From NCBI GenBank assembly GCA_023079485.1, contig CM041085.1, forward strand, positions 94,933,115 through 94,997,114: a stretch of DNA of 64,000 nt. The letters are read 5' to 3'. Positions 1 to 12,320 of this stretch are shown here, in pieces. The DNA comes from Archilochus colubris (Eukaryota > Chordata > Aves > Apodiformes > Trochilidae). The stretch's first letter is position 1, and every line of letters starts with the position of its first letter. The notes beneath the pieces are model-generated. The model was not told the origin of the DNA, ran no database searches, and saw only the letters and a program-made list of their open reading frames with translations. A program made the translations under genes and the position numbers.

Positions 1-3000
1 TAACTGTAGGTAGTATTCAAGGTGTTAATAAAAATTCTTCCAGTAATTTTTTTTTTTATTCTTTCTTCTTCCCTAATAATTTTGAAAATTTTTTCCTCAC
101 TGCTACCAGGTACTGAGTTGACATTTTATGAAGCAATCTGCAGTAAAACAAGATCTTCTCCTGAATGACATCAGTGACTTCAGAGTCTATAATTTTGCAT
201 GAAACTTTTGCTAATGCATTTTTTCATATTTATCTCAACAGCATTGTGTCTGTCATTTAATTCCCAGTTACTCAGTCTCATATTTCTTCATATCTTCATC
301 TAAACCTTGTCCTTATTATTCTAAAAAATCTAGTATCTTCAGTAAACTTTCATGCCTCTCTGATCTCTCTGCTTCACATCATTTATGTGTACTTTGAGAA
401 ACACAGATTACAACACATATTCCTCATGAATTCCACTGCTGACAGAACCCGGCTCTCTTGAAATAATTTACTCCTGTTCTGTTTCTTATTTTGACAAGTT
501 ACGTACCTGTATGAGGACCTTTTTCTTCTGCCCTGCCATCTTAAATTCTTTTGCTGATAGTATTTGCCAATACACTTTCTGGAATCACAGACTTATTACA
601 TCCAAGTTTTCCTGGAGCAAGTGTTGCAGAATCAGTCACTTCTGCTGTTTGGGCAGGCTTGAGCAAAAGCATACACATTACTCATTTAAACATTAACCTA
701 CTTATCACATGTAAAAAGAAGTAACACTTTCCATGTGATTGCTGAGCTGCTGAAGCAAAATGTGAGGATGTGGGGACCTGCTCCATGTCTCTGGCAGACA
801 CTGGCAATGTGCTATGAGTACAGTTCACCAGGAGAGGCACTGATAGAGCAATTCCTTTATCTGCTCTCCCTTTCTTCCTTTTCTCATAGGAGTTCTGATA
901 TCATTTTGTGCTTGCACTGTCTGCTAGGGACTGAATCAAAAATTTTCCCTTATCAGCAGCCTTACAGACCACCTTGGAGTGTCTGTGAGCCTGTGTTGAC
1001 TATTCCACTGATTGGAATAGTCAGTTGTCCACTGATTCTAGCTCTTGTAAGATTCTTATTCTATAAAAGATTAGCAAGGATAATTTCATTCATTCTTTCA
1101 TGAGAAATGAAACCAAACACTTTGTTAAGCACCTTTCTCACAAAACTAAATTAATAATGGTAAAACAATTTGAGGGTTAAAATCATGCAAATTCATGTCT
1201 TTTTCTTGAAAGAATGTAAATATTAGGAAAAGGTGTTGCAATTTGCATCTATTAATAGCTAGTGATGGTCCTGTTCCAGATAGCTATCTGGTTCTAAAGA
1301 ACTCATTTATTTATAATTTTAGGCCTCCATTTAACACCTTAAAATATAATTCCTTTTCTAGTTTTAACCTACTACCTCCTATTTTTACTGTTTCTGGCAT
1401 ATATTGTGTCTTTTCTTTTGCATTCATAGCCCTTTGTCATTCAGGGTTTTATAGATGTCTATAACATTTTAGTCAAAGGAGAACTAGTTGAAAACCCACT
1501 TGTCCTTTTTCATTATCTTTGAGATTGCTATTCAACTGAGCTTCTTTAAATGGAATTACATGTCTGTGATGAAAGTCCTGACTGTAATTATGAAAATATA
1601 TTATATACATCCTATATTTGAGAGCTACTTTCTCCACTGAACCTTTGGCTAAATACATCTAAATGTGGATATTGGTTCATTGACTTTAATAGGCCTGCTG
1701 CTGACATATATCTCTCCCACCAGAAACTTCAGACTCAATCTAACAAATCTCTATCTCTCATTTGTTTTTAAAAGTTCCCAATACTTGTTTATAGTTCATA
1801 AACATTAACTGAATCAGGATTTGTTGGTTTGGATGGGTTTTTTTCCCCTAGAAAAATAATTTGAATCTCTGGTGAAAAACTGTCAGTCAGTATACTGTAA
1901 GGTAAAAATTCATATGAATTTATGAACAGCCTATGTATTTCAGCACAGCTTCTATTCTACAAAGAAAAGGGATTTCTAAATCTTAACAGAGATGATTCTC
2001 TCTCACTTAGATGGTGCTTGCTCTTTTCAAACTTGTCATGGATATGAATAATATACTAGTAGGCTAGCCTGACAGGTTTTGGCTATAAACAGTTGGTGCA
2101 TGATAAATTTAGAATTCAGTTCTGGCACTGAGATTAAGTTCTGCCTGTCAGCATTTCCACCCATACACAAAAACCTTTTAAATTTATGAAACAATTATGC
2201 AGGGTGCCCATGCTACACAGTGATCTTAAGCACCGTGACCATTTTTGCTGCAGCTCTTCATTTTCTGAGTGTCACAGCCTGTGTTAGGTTGTATGCAATT
2301 TTTGGAGACAATGGGTAAGAGATGTCTAGAAATTCACACATACACACCGACACCCTCTGCCACAGGCTCATCAGTCCCATCTTCCAGTCCTGCCATAAGA
2401 CTGTGAAAATATTCTGCACCTAGTATATCTTTCTCTTTTCTCAGCAAGCTGACAGAGCTTTCCTGATTAACTCTGTGTGAAACCTGTTCTAAGCATATTG
2501 TATGAATCTACTAATATCTTAGGAATTCCATTATATATTAAATGTTGTCTTTCTCAAAGACACTCTAACTAAAGACTGAATCTGGTAACTCTCAGTGATA
2601 AAGACAGAGTTAGAATAAATTCTTAGCCTTCAATACTAAAGATCTTTTATGTGTCTGGAAAAAAACCAAAAAAACCCAAACAAATAAAAAAAACCACCAA
2701 TAAAACCTTCATGGATAACGACTAGGAACATCAGTCAACTTCTTTGGACTTTTCCAGCTTTTTACTTGACACTAGTGCAAGTAGTTGTAAAATAGAATGA
2801 AGAATAAAAAGAGTAATTTACCATGCATGTATTTTGCGAAAAAACTTAAGGCAATAATTATCTGTGAATACGTGTTACGGTGCTAGCAAACATCATACAA
2901 GTAAAACATGCTAGAAAACAAGCTTGCAAACTGCAGCCAGCAAAACAGTTGTAATAAAGCCCTCTTCCTAGCTGAGGTAGTCCCTGGGGCTTTAGAAAGA

Positions 3001-5549
3001 CTGAGTCAATGAGAAAGCATTACAATCTTTACTGAGTCAAATTGTATGTACTAACAGAGATTCATGGTATAGATGAACATTCACCAGTCTAGCAAACCAT
3101 TAGCTTATGCCTATATATAAAGACTATGTGTGAACGAAATGAAAACTTTTAGTCCAGAGATATCCATTAAATCTGTCATAAGTAGAGTTTTAAAAGAAAT
3201 TAAATTGAACTTAGGGATGATCTTTCTGAATAAGTCTATTTTTATAACCTGGATCTTAAATAATTCATGGAATAGTGTCTCTGGGAAAGCTGTTGAAAAG
3301 TACAATGTACATTTTTTATTGAATTATTTAAACTCATTGGAAGAACTTCTAAGAGACACAGGGCTTTTTCAGAGTAAGGGTGTATTTTGCACATTGCAAT
3401 TGCAAATGCTTTTAGAATAGTTGTCTGAAGTATTAATTGTATTGAGTGCACGAACCAAAACAGGAAACCATAAACAGGAAAGAGGAAGACAAGAATGTAT
3501 TTGAACGCTTTTCATACAAAGTTCCCGTTGCTAAGGAAACCATTTCCTTCATCCGTTCTTCTTCCAGATTCATCTGTCTCAAGGTCTCTGAGACAGTGAG
3601 AATCACAACCTGGTGTCTTGTGAAATGGGAAAAAAACATGTATGATATATGATATATGTATATATAAATGTATATATGTTACAGACTATTAAGTGGGACT
3701 TTTTAAATTACCCACAGAAAGTGTAGAAGATTCATATCTGCAATGTAATTTTGAAGTTTGCAAGGAAACCTATACATAGTAGCCATGGCATTTCCATTTT
3801 TTTGCAAGAATTTTTATCTTACTCTAGTATTTTTATCCCTTGTGGGCCTAACTTCCGGTGTATTACACTGTCACACTTAATAATAATAAATGCATAAGAC
3901 ATCTTACTTTTATTAATCATTGAATCTTTCAGGTTGCTATATATTATTTTTCCAATGAAGAAGGAATAAATCTGGCTATAAATCTAGCTGCCTGGCTTGA
4001 ACTCAAGTTGTGACCCAGAGACCAAATAGATCTCCCACCATTGTGCCTACAGGCACACTGACAGCACCAAGCTTCAGCAAGCACTGCCTGCGTCACTCTG
4101 CCTCACTTAATCTCCCAGTTCAGTGGATAAGTTCACAAAACTAGGCATCATTTTTAGTTGAGAATGGTAAAGTTTCAGTAGCCCTCATCCCCTACACAAG
4201 CCTGAAGTCTGTCCATGTGACTTCTTTTTCCACTTCATTCTACCCCACCTTTGACTTAAGAAAAACTAGTTTATGCCAGCACTGGAAGGGGAGATCAAAG
4301 AAACAGTGACAGAATGATTTAAGATGGAGAGCAGAAACTAACAGCATCATTATTCCTTTCAGACTGGAGCTCACCACCTCCTCAGAACAAGCATAGCTCT
4401 GTTTTTCAAATGAAGTGAGAACCGCAAGTATGTGTGCCAAGAATGAGAGAACCAGGTTCATTGTGTGCTTTAAATATTGCCTTCTGTCTCCTAAGAAAAG
4501 AGAGGAAGAAGGGCTTTTCAGGTTGAACTGTGGTTTCATCTTGAAAATAGGCACTGGAAACTGAGAATCAAATTTTAAAGAATTTATCAGTATGACAAAA
4601 TATGATGTAGGACATAAGCACATGTTCTAATCCAGGTTTAATGTAGTGTTGTGTGATCACGACACTTTTTGTGATTCTGTAGGACATGTCAAAAATACTT
4701 GAGTTTGCTGTGGTTCAATTTCTGCAGCCTATCTGCTAGTGCAATAGCATACACTCTTTTTTAGCAGTATGTTCATGCATATTCTTCAAAGGAAACCACT
4801 ATAAGCTACTCCTATCTTTAAATATTAGTATACAGTACTTCGCCAAACTAAAGTCAGAGGGAAACCTTATTTTTTAAAACACTTTCTTGAAAGTGAAAGC
4901 CAGGAGAAACCAACAATCATTCCTGACATGAGTGATTTTACAGGAATAAAGGAAGACATAGCCAGAACTGAAGACATGACACTTTGTACCAGAAAAATAT
5001 GTTGCTCTCTAGGCCAAATGTTTTGGTTTGAAACCAAATTACATTGAAATTTTACATTCTGGAAAACAAAATCAAATTGTTTTTTGGTGGAGACTCAGTA
5101 ACACAAATTATAAGTGTTTGGATAGTGACAGGTACTAAAAGTGTATATAAGGAAAAGGATTTGTAAGAAAAAGGAAAATTTTCCAGCATGTACAGATCTT
5201 CATAGTTGGTAGCCCTTGATCAGGCCTATTCCCAGTTACTCACTCCATGATGTCTAGTTCCCATATTTTAAATAAACAAGTATGAGACATTTAGGCATGT
5301 CCAGTGCCTGGGATTATATAAGAAAATGTAATGTGCACTTCGCCTTCTATGTGAAATTTCTTCTGATGCTTGGTAACACTGACTACTGGACAGACTAGTG
5401 GCAGGAGCTAAACTGCCACCTGCTGCTAGAACTGCCACAATTGTCACTAAGTCTCATGGTTATCCAAACTAATGTGTCTCCTGAAGTTTTCTCTTCAGCA
5501 CTACCTACCACAGTAACAAAGGTGTTGGTACATCATTTTAAACCTGCCT
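1..5549. other. AT-rich unique DNA, no gene recognised
   Basis: I see no CR1 tail, LTR terminus or convincing exon here. Short A-rich and TA-rich stretches occur (about 2656-2706 and 3640-3680). Open frames of 122 codons (735-1103, plus) and 127 codons (4240-4623, minus) lack recognisable motifs and look like chance in low-complexity AT-rich DNA. The one clear local structure is the inverted repeat at 997-1023, listed separately. Confidence 0.6.
997..1023. repeat. Perfect 11-bp inverted repeat (hairpin)
   Basis: The arm TGACTATTCCA (997-1007) is followed by a 5-nt loop and its exact reverse complement TGGAATAGTCA (1013-1023). The stem is perfect, so a stable hairpin or cruciform is possible. 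No function is evident; it could be a terminus relic of a small transposon or chance. Confidence 0.85.
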
Positions 5550-5610
5550 GTGCTGGTCACAGACTGGGATGCAGGCAGCCAGGATGAGCATGCAAGACAC
5601 AAGCTTGAAG

Positions 5611-6250
5611 CAGTCTTCCAAACTTTTTGACAGTCTCACCCTACAGAAATTACCCACTGCAGTTATTGGTTTCCTGGAGGCAGGTAAGGCAAGAGACCTT
5701 ACTTTTAATAGAGCTCACCGTGCAGTCACCTTAGAATTTGAAATTCATGTTGCATGTTGTTTCAGCAAACTGAGATAATAGTGTAGTGAAATGAGGCAAC
5801 CAGGTGCCACTAATTGCCAGGTAGTGGGTGTGAGCTTGTGTTAAGCCCACCTGTGCCTGATTAGGGTGGGCCCCCACTGCGCATGAGCAGGACCAGGGGG
5901 CCAAAAAAAGGTGAGTCCTGAAGCACAGGCTCAGCTCAGTCCTGGAACTTACAATCTTGGCATGCTTGGCTTTAAGTGTTGCTTTCAGCACTGCACTACC
6001 TTTATTGCTCCACCAGAGCTCATCGCTGTCAGGGTGAGGCTTTGAGGAGTCTCGAACCTGCGGCCTCTAGCATAATAGACTAGTTATACTTTATTACTAC
6101 TAGCTCTGCAATCAACAACAAAGTACCTGCAGTTTCTAAAGAACACAAAAGCTGAAGAAGACATAGTGGAGAAGGCACCTCTCAAAAATGATGACCACGC
6201 ACTGTTTTAAGGTGGGCTGTGACCAGGTATAAATCAACACTAAATGTTTT
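5611..6250. mobile_element. Possible ancient hAT (Charlie-like) DNA transposon remnant hosting an LTR
   Basis: The left part starts with CAGTCTTCCAAACTTTTTGA (5611-5630) followed by 'cagtctcacc', which resembles the terminal repeat of Charlie-type hAT elements. About 600 bp downstream, 'ggtgggctgtgaccag' (6211-6226) resembles the inner part of the opposite terminus. The expected outer CAG...CTG end and 8-bp duplication are not found, and a solo LTR has inserted in between. The identification is tentative; these may be unrelated unique DNA. Confidence 0.2.
5782..6072. mobile_element. Solo LTR, ERVK-like, with exact 6-bp target-site duplication
   Basis: The 291-bp segment begins TGTAGTGAAATGAGG and ends CCTCTAGCA, so it has the TG...CA retroviral LTR termini. 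It is flanked on both sides by the same hexamer TAATAG (5776-5781 and 6073-6078). A 6-bp duplication fits class II (ERVK/alpha-like) integration. It is more GC-rich than its surroundings, with a 'gggcccccactgcgcatgagc' type stretch near the middle. No internal retroviral sequence adjoins it, so it is a solo LTR left by recombination. Assignment to a passerine ERVK family is inferred, and orientation is not settled. Confidence 0.75.
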
Positions 6251-6396
6251 AAACATCAGTCCTCTTAAAACATTGTCACGGTTTAACACTGGCCCGGCAA
6301 TTAAACCGAGTAATAAACGCTCTCTCTCCACTCTGATAAAGATAGGAGAGAGAATAAGGGAGAGAGACTTATGGGTTGGAAACTAAACTACACAAC

Positions 6397-6403
6397 TTTA
6401 ATG
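6397..6403 (-). terminator. LTR poly(A) signal CATTAAA
   Basis: The minus strand reads CATTAAA followed by a GT-rich stretch (GTTGTGTAGTTTAG), the usual order of poly(A) signal and downstream element at the end of R. The same block recurs at 55482-55520 in another LTR-derived copy, which supports a functional family feature. Confidence 0.5.
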
Positions 6404-6746
6404 AAACAGTAATGATAAATAGGAAAAATTACTAAATATATACAAATATACAGGAAAATTGGATACCACGTTCCTCCCCTCTCTTCCCCCAATAACTCTC
6501 ACGTCACCACCGAGGCTGCAGGGCAGCCCTATGAAAGTCCAGGCTGGACTCCTGGAGTCAGCAGCAGTCAGGAGCTGGAGGCAGGAACACACAGATATGG
6601 GCTGGCACGGATCAGGACCACAGGCAGGCAAACGGACAGAATCCTTTCAGGATGCTGGGTGAAGGAAGGGAAGCAGGAAAGGCAGGAAGGGCAGGCAGCT
6701 GGAAGCTGGAAGCAGGAAATCTGGCTTGGGCCTCGTGATCCCTCAA

Positions 6747-6753
6747 ATTTATA
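6747..6753 (-). promoter_or_regulatory. TATA box of the ERVL-like LTR
   Basis: The minus strand reads TATAAAT, with a TGACGT-containing CRE-like site immediately upstream on that strand's 5' side (plus-strand 'tatgacgtgtc', about 6758-6768). Position within the LTR and the downstream poly(A) signal fit a U3 promoter driving minus-strand transcription. Confidence 0.5.
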
Positions 6754-7084
6754 CTGAGTATGACGTGTCTGGGATGGAATACTCTGTTTGGTCAATTCTG
6801 GCATCTATCTTGTCCGTTCGTCCCCAAAGGAGGGCTGCAGGTGTGGTCTCTTTCTTCCTTCTGGAGGGTAAAAGTTTTTTCAGAGCTGAGCAGTGTCCTT
6901 GGCTCTGCATACCAGTCTCTAGCAGTAACTATAAACATCAAGTGTTATCAGTCCTAGAAGCAGACACTGTCTGAGAAACTTGCTGTTAATTTCAACAAGT
7001 GCAACTACTTACAAGAGACTTAGCTAAAAGCAAAAGTATAAGACAGAAAATCACCTTTATCCTGGCCCAAACCAGGACAAACAC

Positions 7085-10000
7085 AGTTGTGCATTTTCAT
7101 TATCTGAAACAGTTTTGATGCCACATTGTTTAGTAGTTAAAATGTTTTGGTAGCTGATAGGATTTGCTGCTGCTTCATCATCTATTTATTTATTTATTTC
7201 ACATGTCTGCTGTAGTTTGATTTATCCGTAACTTGGCTTATCAGTAGTAGAAAAGCCATCCTCCAGAAGCTGTCCAAAGAAATTCTTCCAGGTAACACAT
7301 GAAATCAGGAGGAGGATTACTCTGCTCTATGGCTCTATGTTATATATTTATTACATTCAAATAATGGAATAAGTTAATTTACAGGTTAGCAATTCTCACT
7401 GATATCCTTGGATGGAAGAGGGAATCTTCACAACTCTAAAAGTTAAAAACAGGAGACAGTCCTCCCAGCCTGAGAATAGGTACAGAAAGGGTGCTGATGT
7501 TCTGCCAAACATGCCTACATAGATAGTTCTGTAGTTCCCCTTTTAGGAATATAACCAACATTGCAGACCCCACCTCAAGCAGGCAGAACAAAAGAGAGGG
7601 GGCAGGACATGGATTGATCCTGAGAGAGATCAACCTAGACTCATCACCAGTATGGCAGCATCAGATCTGCACAGTGCCAGACTGCTGTGCTACAGCTGCA
7701 TAAGTCTAGCACAAGGGGAGAAAGTTCAGCAATATCAAGATCAGAGTGGACCCTCAAACTAGTTCTGTTGCAGCACACTGGGATGCTGCACCAGCTCCCA
7801 TCCAGTCTATGAATCCTTGTGTCCATAAATCAGTACTATCATTCTCCATCTGAGAACAAAGCAATCTCAAAACTCAGAGGAGCTGATTTTAGCAGCCCCC
7901 AGAAACCTGTCAGAGATAAGTCAGTGTGGTATTTGTCACTGGAAAAGCTGGCTTCATGGGGTCTTGTGACACTGCTCTCATGGAAGGAGATTAATGTGTC
8001 TTCCTGGAATGTAAAAACATGTGGGTTTTCATGAAAACACTATAAGAGCATGAGGCAGCCTTTTGACTCCAGTTCTCAGGGGTGACCTCACAAACTAGTG
8101 TAGCCAGATCACTATACTGATCTATTATAATCATATTATTATAAATAAAGTATAATAATAAAATTACAATTTTAATCTCATCAAATTAATACACTCCATA
8201 TTATCAACCGTAAACTTTGAATGAATCTGCCTTTCCAACCTATGTGATTGGCTTCTAGCTTATGAGATTTGTAAAAAAAAAAAAAAGGAGGTTCAGTGCA
8301 TATTATGAATCTTAAAAAGGCAGCAAACACAATGTGTAAAAAGGCACTAATTTAATAAAAAGAAACTACAGAATGATACCATATCATAGAAAAATGTCTC
8401 TGATGTAGCTTCACTATAGGCTTTAATAAAAACACAAAGTGTAACACAGTGTGAAACTTGGCATTTATATCCCTATAATATCATCTTTGTTTAATTAGAA
8501 ACAAACATAATCTGCATTTTAAAAGCTGCACATTTTTTGTCTTGTGCATTGATATTGCAACAATTCATTTTGATTGGCACACATCATCTCTGAGTTCAAG
8601 GTAAGCCTTTTTTTAATTTTTGTATTAATCCCTTTCTGTCAATTTTTGGTGGACTGACACTTCTTTTTCCAATGATCTTTTGTGATGACTGAAAAAGATG
8701 ATTGATGGTATTTTTTCCCAAGATACTTTAAATTTAATTTTTGACAGTTTTCTATTTCTCTGAACACTTCACATCTGCTATTTCTGTGCTTAGTCTCTGT
8801 CTTCATTTCATCTATTTTTCAGTCAAGGTTGGGGGAATAAATACATTTTTAATCTACTTTTTTAAAACAGAGAAAGTGTAAAGTATGAAAAAAGCATCCA
8901 AATTATTCTTATATTAAATACTAGCTGTATGTACAAGCCTTATTTTTTATTCATATAAATATGTTTTAAAATTATAATTCATCAGACTTGTTCTTCACAT
9001 ATATTCCACATGAGCAAGCCTATACAGTTTTAAGAAATGTTAAGACAAGCATGCCATGGCAATTTAATTCTACTAAAATTCCAACATGTTAAGTCGATGG
9101 TTTGCCCTAGCAAATGTATATGTGTATTCACAGTGTTACACTTCAAATACTACATGGATCCAAACTGTAAATACTAGTTCAGCACAAAACCATGGATAGT
9201 TTAGTACTCACTTTCTGAATGAGAAATATCTTGTTAGTCCTTCTGAAGTTTTAAAAGTGAGATAAGAGTTTCTCATTGTTGGATAGAAACATATACTAAT
9301 CATATACTAATTTCACTTTCCCTTCAGTTATAAAGTGGAGGATGTAAAACTTTAGACTTTTGTTTTTAAAATATATTTTAAATAATATTTGTAGAGCCTG
9401 AAATTATATGACGATCCAGTCACCCATTGGCTTTAAGATAAATGCAGAAAAATTGTCAAATTAATTCCCATGCATCCACATACTTTAGTTGCTTTCAACA
9501 AAATGTGTACAGTTTCTTTGTTGGGAATTTTTAAATGCATGTTTGCCACTGCAAATAATTTTTTTCAAATGGATGGTATAACAAAATTTTCAAGAACTAT
9601 CATGACAAAGCATACCCAGCCAAAGATACTAATGGATTAAAGAGTTCACAGGTTCATGAAACACAAGAAAAAATCACTTTGTATATAGCTGAACAAGTGG
9701 AGTTTGGGTTTTTTATGAACAATAGGCTGCAGAATTCTCCTATTTCTTTGGTCTGCCATCCGGAAGAATAGTTGTGTGCCCTCAGTGTTTACACAACTTT
9801 TTTGTCTGCTGACAATGACAAAATTCCAAAGGGCAAATGTAAAAACTTGCTCCCTGTATCTCACAGTGAGGATGAAAGCTTCTTTCAGATGCTACATGAA
9901 CCTCCTCACCTCCTTTAAAAACAGACTCCAAGACCTCTGAGAAATTGCAGCCTTAAAGTAATAAGAATACTTGTCTTCCCAGGGTGGTTGAAGACTATCA

Positions 10001-10681
10001 GAAAATGGGTACCATGTTTTAGAGGAATATTTACAATGGGTTTGTGGTGAAGACTTTCCTTAAGCCAGCTGAGTATCTCACCTTGGAACTAGAAGCAGAA
10101 CTGGAACACAAGGAGGATCCCAAATGGCACCTGCAGCTGTCAGCCCAGCCCAGCATCCTCCTGGCACCCCACTCCTGAACTTCACTCCTCTGCCTTGTGG
10201 GCCTTTCTCACTTGCAGATGGTTGAAAAGCTCTACCCAAAGTTGCATCTCATAAATACATCCCAGATCTTGATTTGGAGTCTGCAAAGTGGTTTCTTTTG
10301 CATGTCACTTTGGCATTTTGCAAGCATTCTTCTCTGTTATTTCCTAATTGGAGGGAAATTACTATGAATATTCCATTTGGAAAACTGAATATTAAAAAAC
10401 TTTCTGCTCATCATTTAGTAGTGAATTCTTATTAGCCTTGAAGTTTTGAAATGCTGCTTCATTTCTCTCTTTTATATCACACTATTGCTTAAAGCAAAAT
10501 TACTGTTGTTTTGTTTTTTTTTTAATTGTAGGTTTGCAACTCAGGACAGACATTGTCCCCTGTGGTGGACTGGTGCTAAAAGTAGAGATTGTTATAAAAC
10601 TATTTGGAATTTCATGACTTCATGGTGTCAGTTTCAGGCTTGGAATATATTTTAAAATCTGAGTATAGTGAATAATTTTTT
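7085..10681. other. AT-rich unique DNA, no gene recognised
   Basis: No CR1 or LTR termini were recognised. Small features only: a short (TTTA)n near 7180-7198, an A-run at 8274-8286, and an 11-bp tandem duplication (catatactaat twice) near 9290-9312. Frames of up to 72 codons have no family signature. Confidence 0.55.
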
Positions 10682-11000
10682 GGGAAGGGAAGGGAAGGGA
10701 AGGGAAGGGAAGGGAAGGGAAGGGAAGGGAAGGGAAGGGAAGGGAAGGGAAGGGAAGGGAAGGGAAGGGAAGGGAAGGGAAGGGAAGGGAAGGGAAGGGA
10801 AGGGAAGGGAAGGGAAGGGAAGGGAAGGGAAGGGAAGGGAAGGGAAGGGAAGGGAAGGGAAGGGAAGGGAAGGGAAGGGAAGGGAAGGGAAGGGAAGGGA
10901 AGTGAAGGGAAGGGAAGGGAAGGGAAGGGAAGGGAAGGGAAGGGAAGGGAAGGGAAGGGAAGGGAAGGGAAGGGAAGGGAAGGGAAGGGAAGGGAAGGGA
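10682..11000 (+). repeat. (GGGAA)n pentanucleotide array, about 64 units
   Basis: The array is an uninterrupted purine pentamer for 319 bp apart from a single G-to-T change at 10903. Purity implies recent expansion. The plus strand has runs of three G separated by two A, which fits the G-quadruplex pattern many times over. The 145-codon open frame through it (a GREGK repeat) is an artefact of a 15-nt periodicity without stops. Confidence 0.98.
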
Positions 11001-12265
11001 GACTTTCCTAGTTTAGGGAGATGTCAGCTACTTAATGTTCCTGTTAGTTCAGAAGCTTTTCTCCAGAAGCTTTTCCCCTTTCAGAAGCGTACAAGGATTT
11101 GGTAGAGTTCTCTTTTATCTGTGTTTGTTTGCTTGTTTTGGGTTTTTTCATAATTTCTTGGTCTGCATAATCCTTTTTAAAAATAATCTTGTGTTGCAAT
11201 TAAAAAAAAACCACTAAAAATTGAAAAGATCTAAATATAGGGTAGTTTGTCTTCTTCTTCCCTCTGTTGCAAATGTGGCCTGAGACTAGTAAAATAATGA
11301 AATCACATTAGATTTCAAATTAAGTCAGAGATCTGCTACTGGTAAGTAAATAGATTTAAAGTTTGTGTTTATTGAACTACTTCAAACATGTGCCTCGGAG
11401 GAAAAGCTGCAGATCACATACTTACACTTTGCTCTTAAGTAGAGTCAACCCTGAAAAAATGACTCAATGAACACTGAATTTCTTCTTCTTGTTCCTCTTA
11501 ACACCTTGTGAGTCATTAGTAACAGAAATATCTCGTAGCCAAAGTTCTGTCAGAGTTTCCATCTGCAGGGATTTATACTGCCGTTAAAAATTGGTGGTAA
11601 TTCTTTCAGTTCACAGTTATCTTATCTCTATGAATTCATACATGCCAATTTACATCTAAGCCAGAAGAGAGGTACTTTTATTTCACTTCCTTTCATGTAA
11701 ATTGGTTTGGATACTTTTGATTTTAAGATATTTAAAGTCATACTGCCAGACATGTCAGCCACTTTGACGGAAGTGGGCAGCTTTAATCTCTACTTCACTG
11801 GTGCTCATAGATAATTTCCCATAGGAAAACACAATGAATCACTTGATCTCTGATAGCTTAGATGAAATTCTGAGGTGTAGAATACTCTATCTCACATCAC
11901 TGAAATCCCTTCAGGTAGGTTTACAAGGCACCTCCAGCATTTTCTTGATGTTTTTTACTAGTATAAAATTATTCTCTCAAGAAAGTAGCCTACTGCTTTA
12001 AAAAGCAGTAATGTGCTAATTTCTAAAAATATCCTAATTGCTTCCCTTTCACACATAGGTGCAGCAGAGATATAAAAGAAGGTATACAAAAAAACACAGC
12101 ACAGTAAATTATAGAAACACATAAGCACATAAGAACTGTCAAAGATGGGAAAAACAGTGCAAGGATTTAAGGACACATCTCAAGACAGTGGCTTTTTTTT
12201 ATCACTGAAATTCATATAATAGCTCCACTAGTTTGTTTCTGTTTCCTCCACTAATCTTTTCATCA
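11001..12265. other. Unique DNA, no gene recognised
   Basis: No repeat termini, exon signals or RNA-gene motifs were recognised. The longest frame (72 codons, 11958-12176 minus) looks like chance. Confidence 0.5.
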
Positions 12266-12267
12266 GT

Positions 12268-12320
12268 TGGGTGTGGTGATCTTAGAGCTCTTTTCCAACT
12301 GTGACAATACTGTGTTTCTT
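12268..12320 (+). mobile_element. CR1 3'-tail fragment
   Basis: The string 'gtgatcttagagctcttttccaac' and the degraded 'tctatg'-like end that follows resemble the last 50 or so bases of CR1 elements, where the 3' UTR reads 'gatgatcttagaggtc...ttccaac'. Very short and diverged; no coding part remains. Confidence 0.5.

Larger units (their letters stand above)
6274..7079 (-). mobile_element. Solo LTR, ERVL-like (passerine type), minus orientation
   Basis: The 806-bp segment runs from TGTCACGGTTTAAC to CCCAAACCAGGACA, so its termini form an imperfect inverted pair: TGTCCTGG... at the 5' end and ...CCGTGACA at the 3' end on the minus strand. Flanks AACAT (6269-6273) and AACAC (7080-7084) match at 4 of 5 bases, as expected for an ERVL 5-bp duplication after one mutation. 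On the minus strand a TATAAAT box (6747-6753) lies upstream of a CATTAAA poly(A) signal (6397-6403), which sets the orientation. Near the 3' end a GGTTTAA/TTAAACC pair can form a stem. No internal ERV sequence is present. Confidence 0.85.

Noticed and set aside
735..1103. 122-codon plus-strand open frame with a hydrophobic C-terminal stretch
   Set aside because: Begins at a non-ATG codon, has no recognised family and overlaps the hairpin; best explained as chance.
4240..4623. 127-codon minus-strand open frame
   Set aside because: No recognisable motif or exon context; likely chance.
10668..11105. 145-codon open frame with a GREGK repeat
   Set aside because: It is the translation of a pure pentanucleotide array; the lack of stops follows from the 15-nt period, not from selection.
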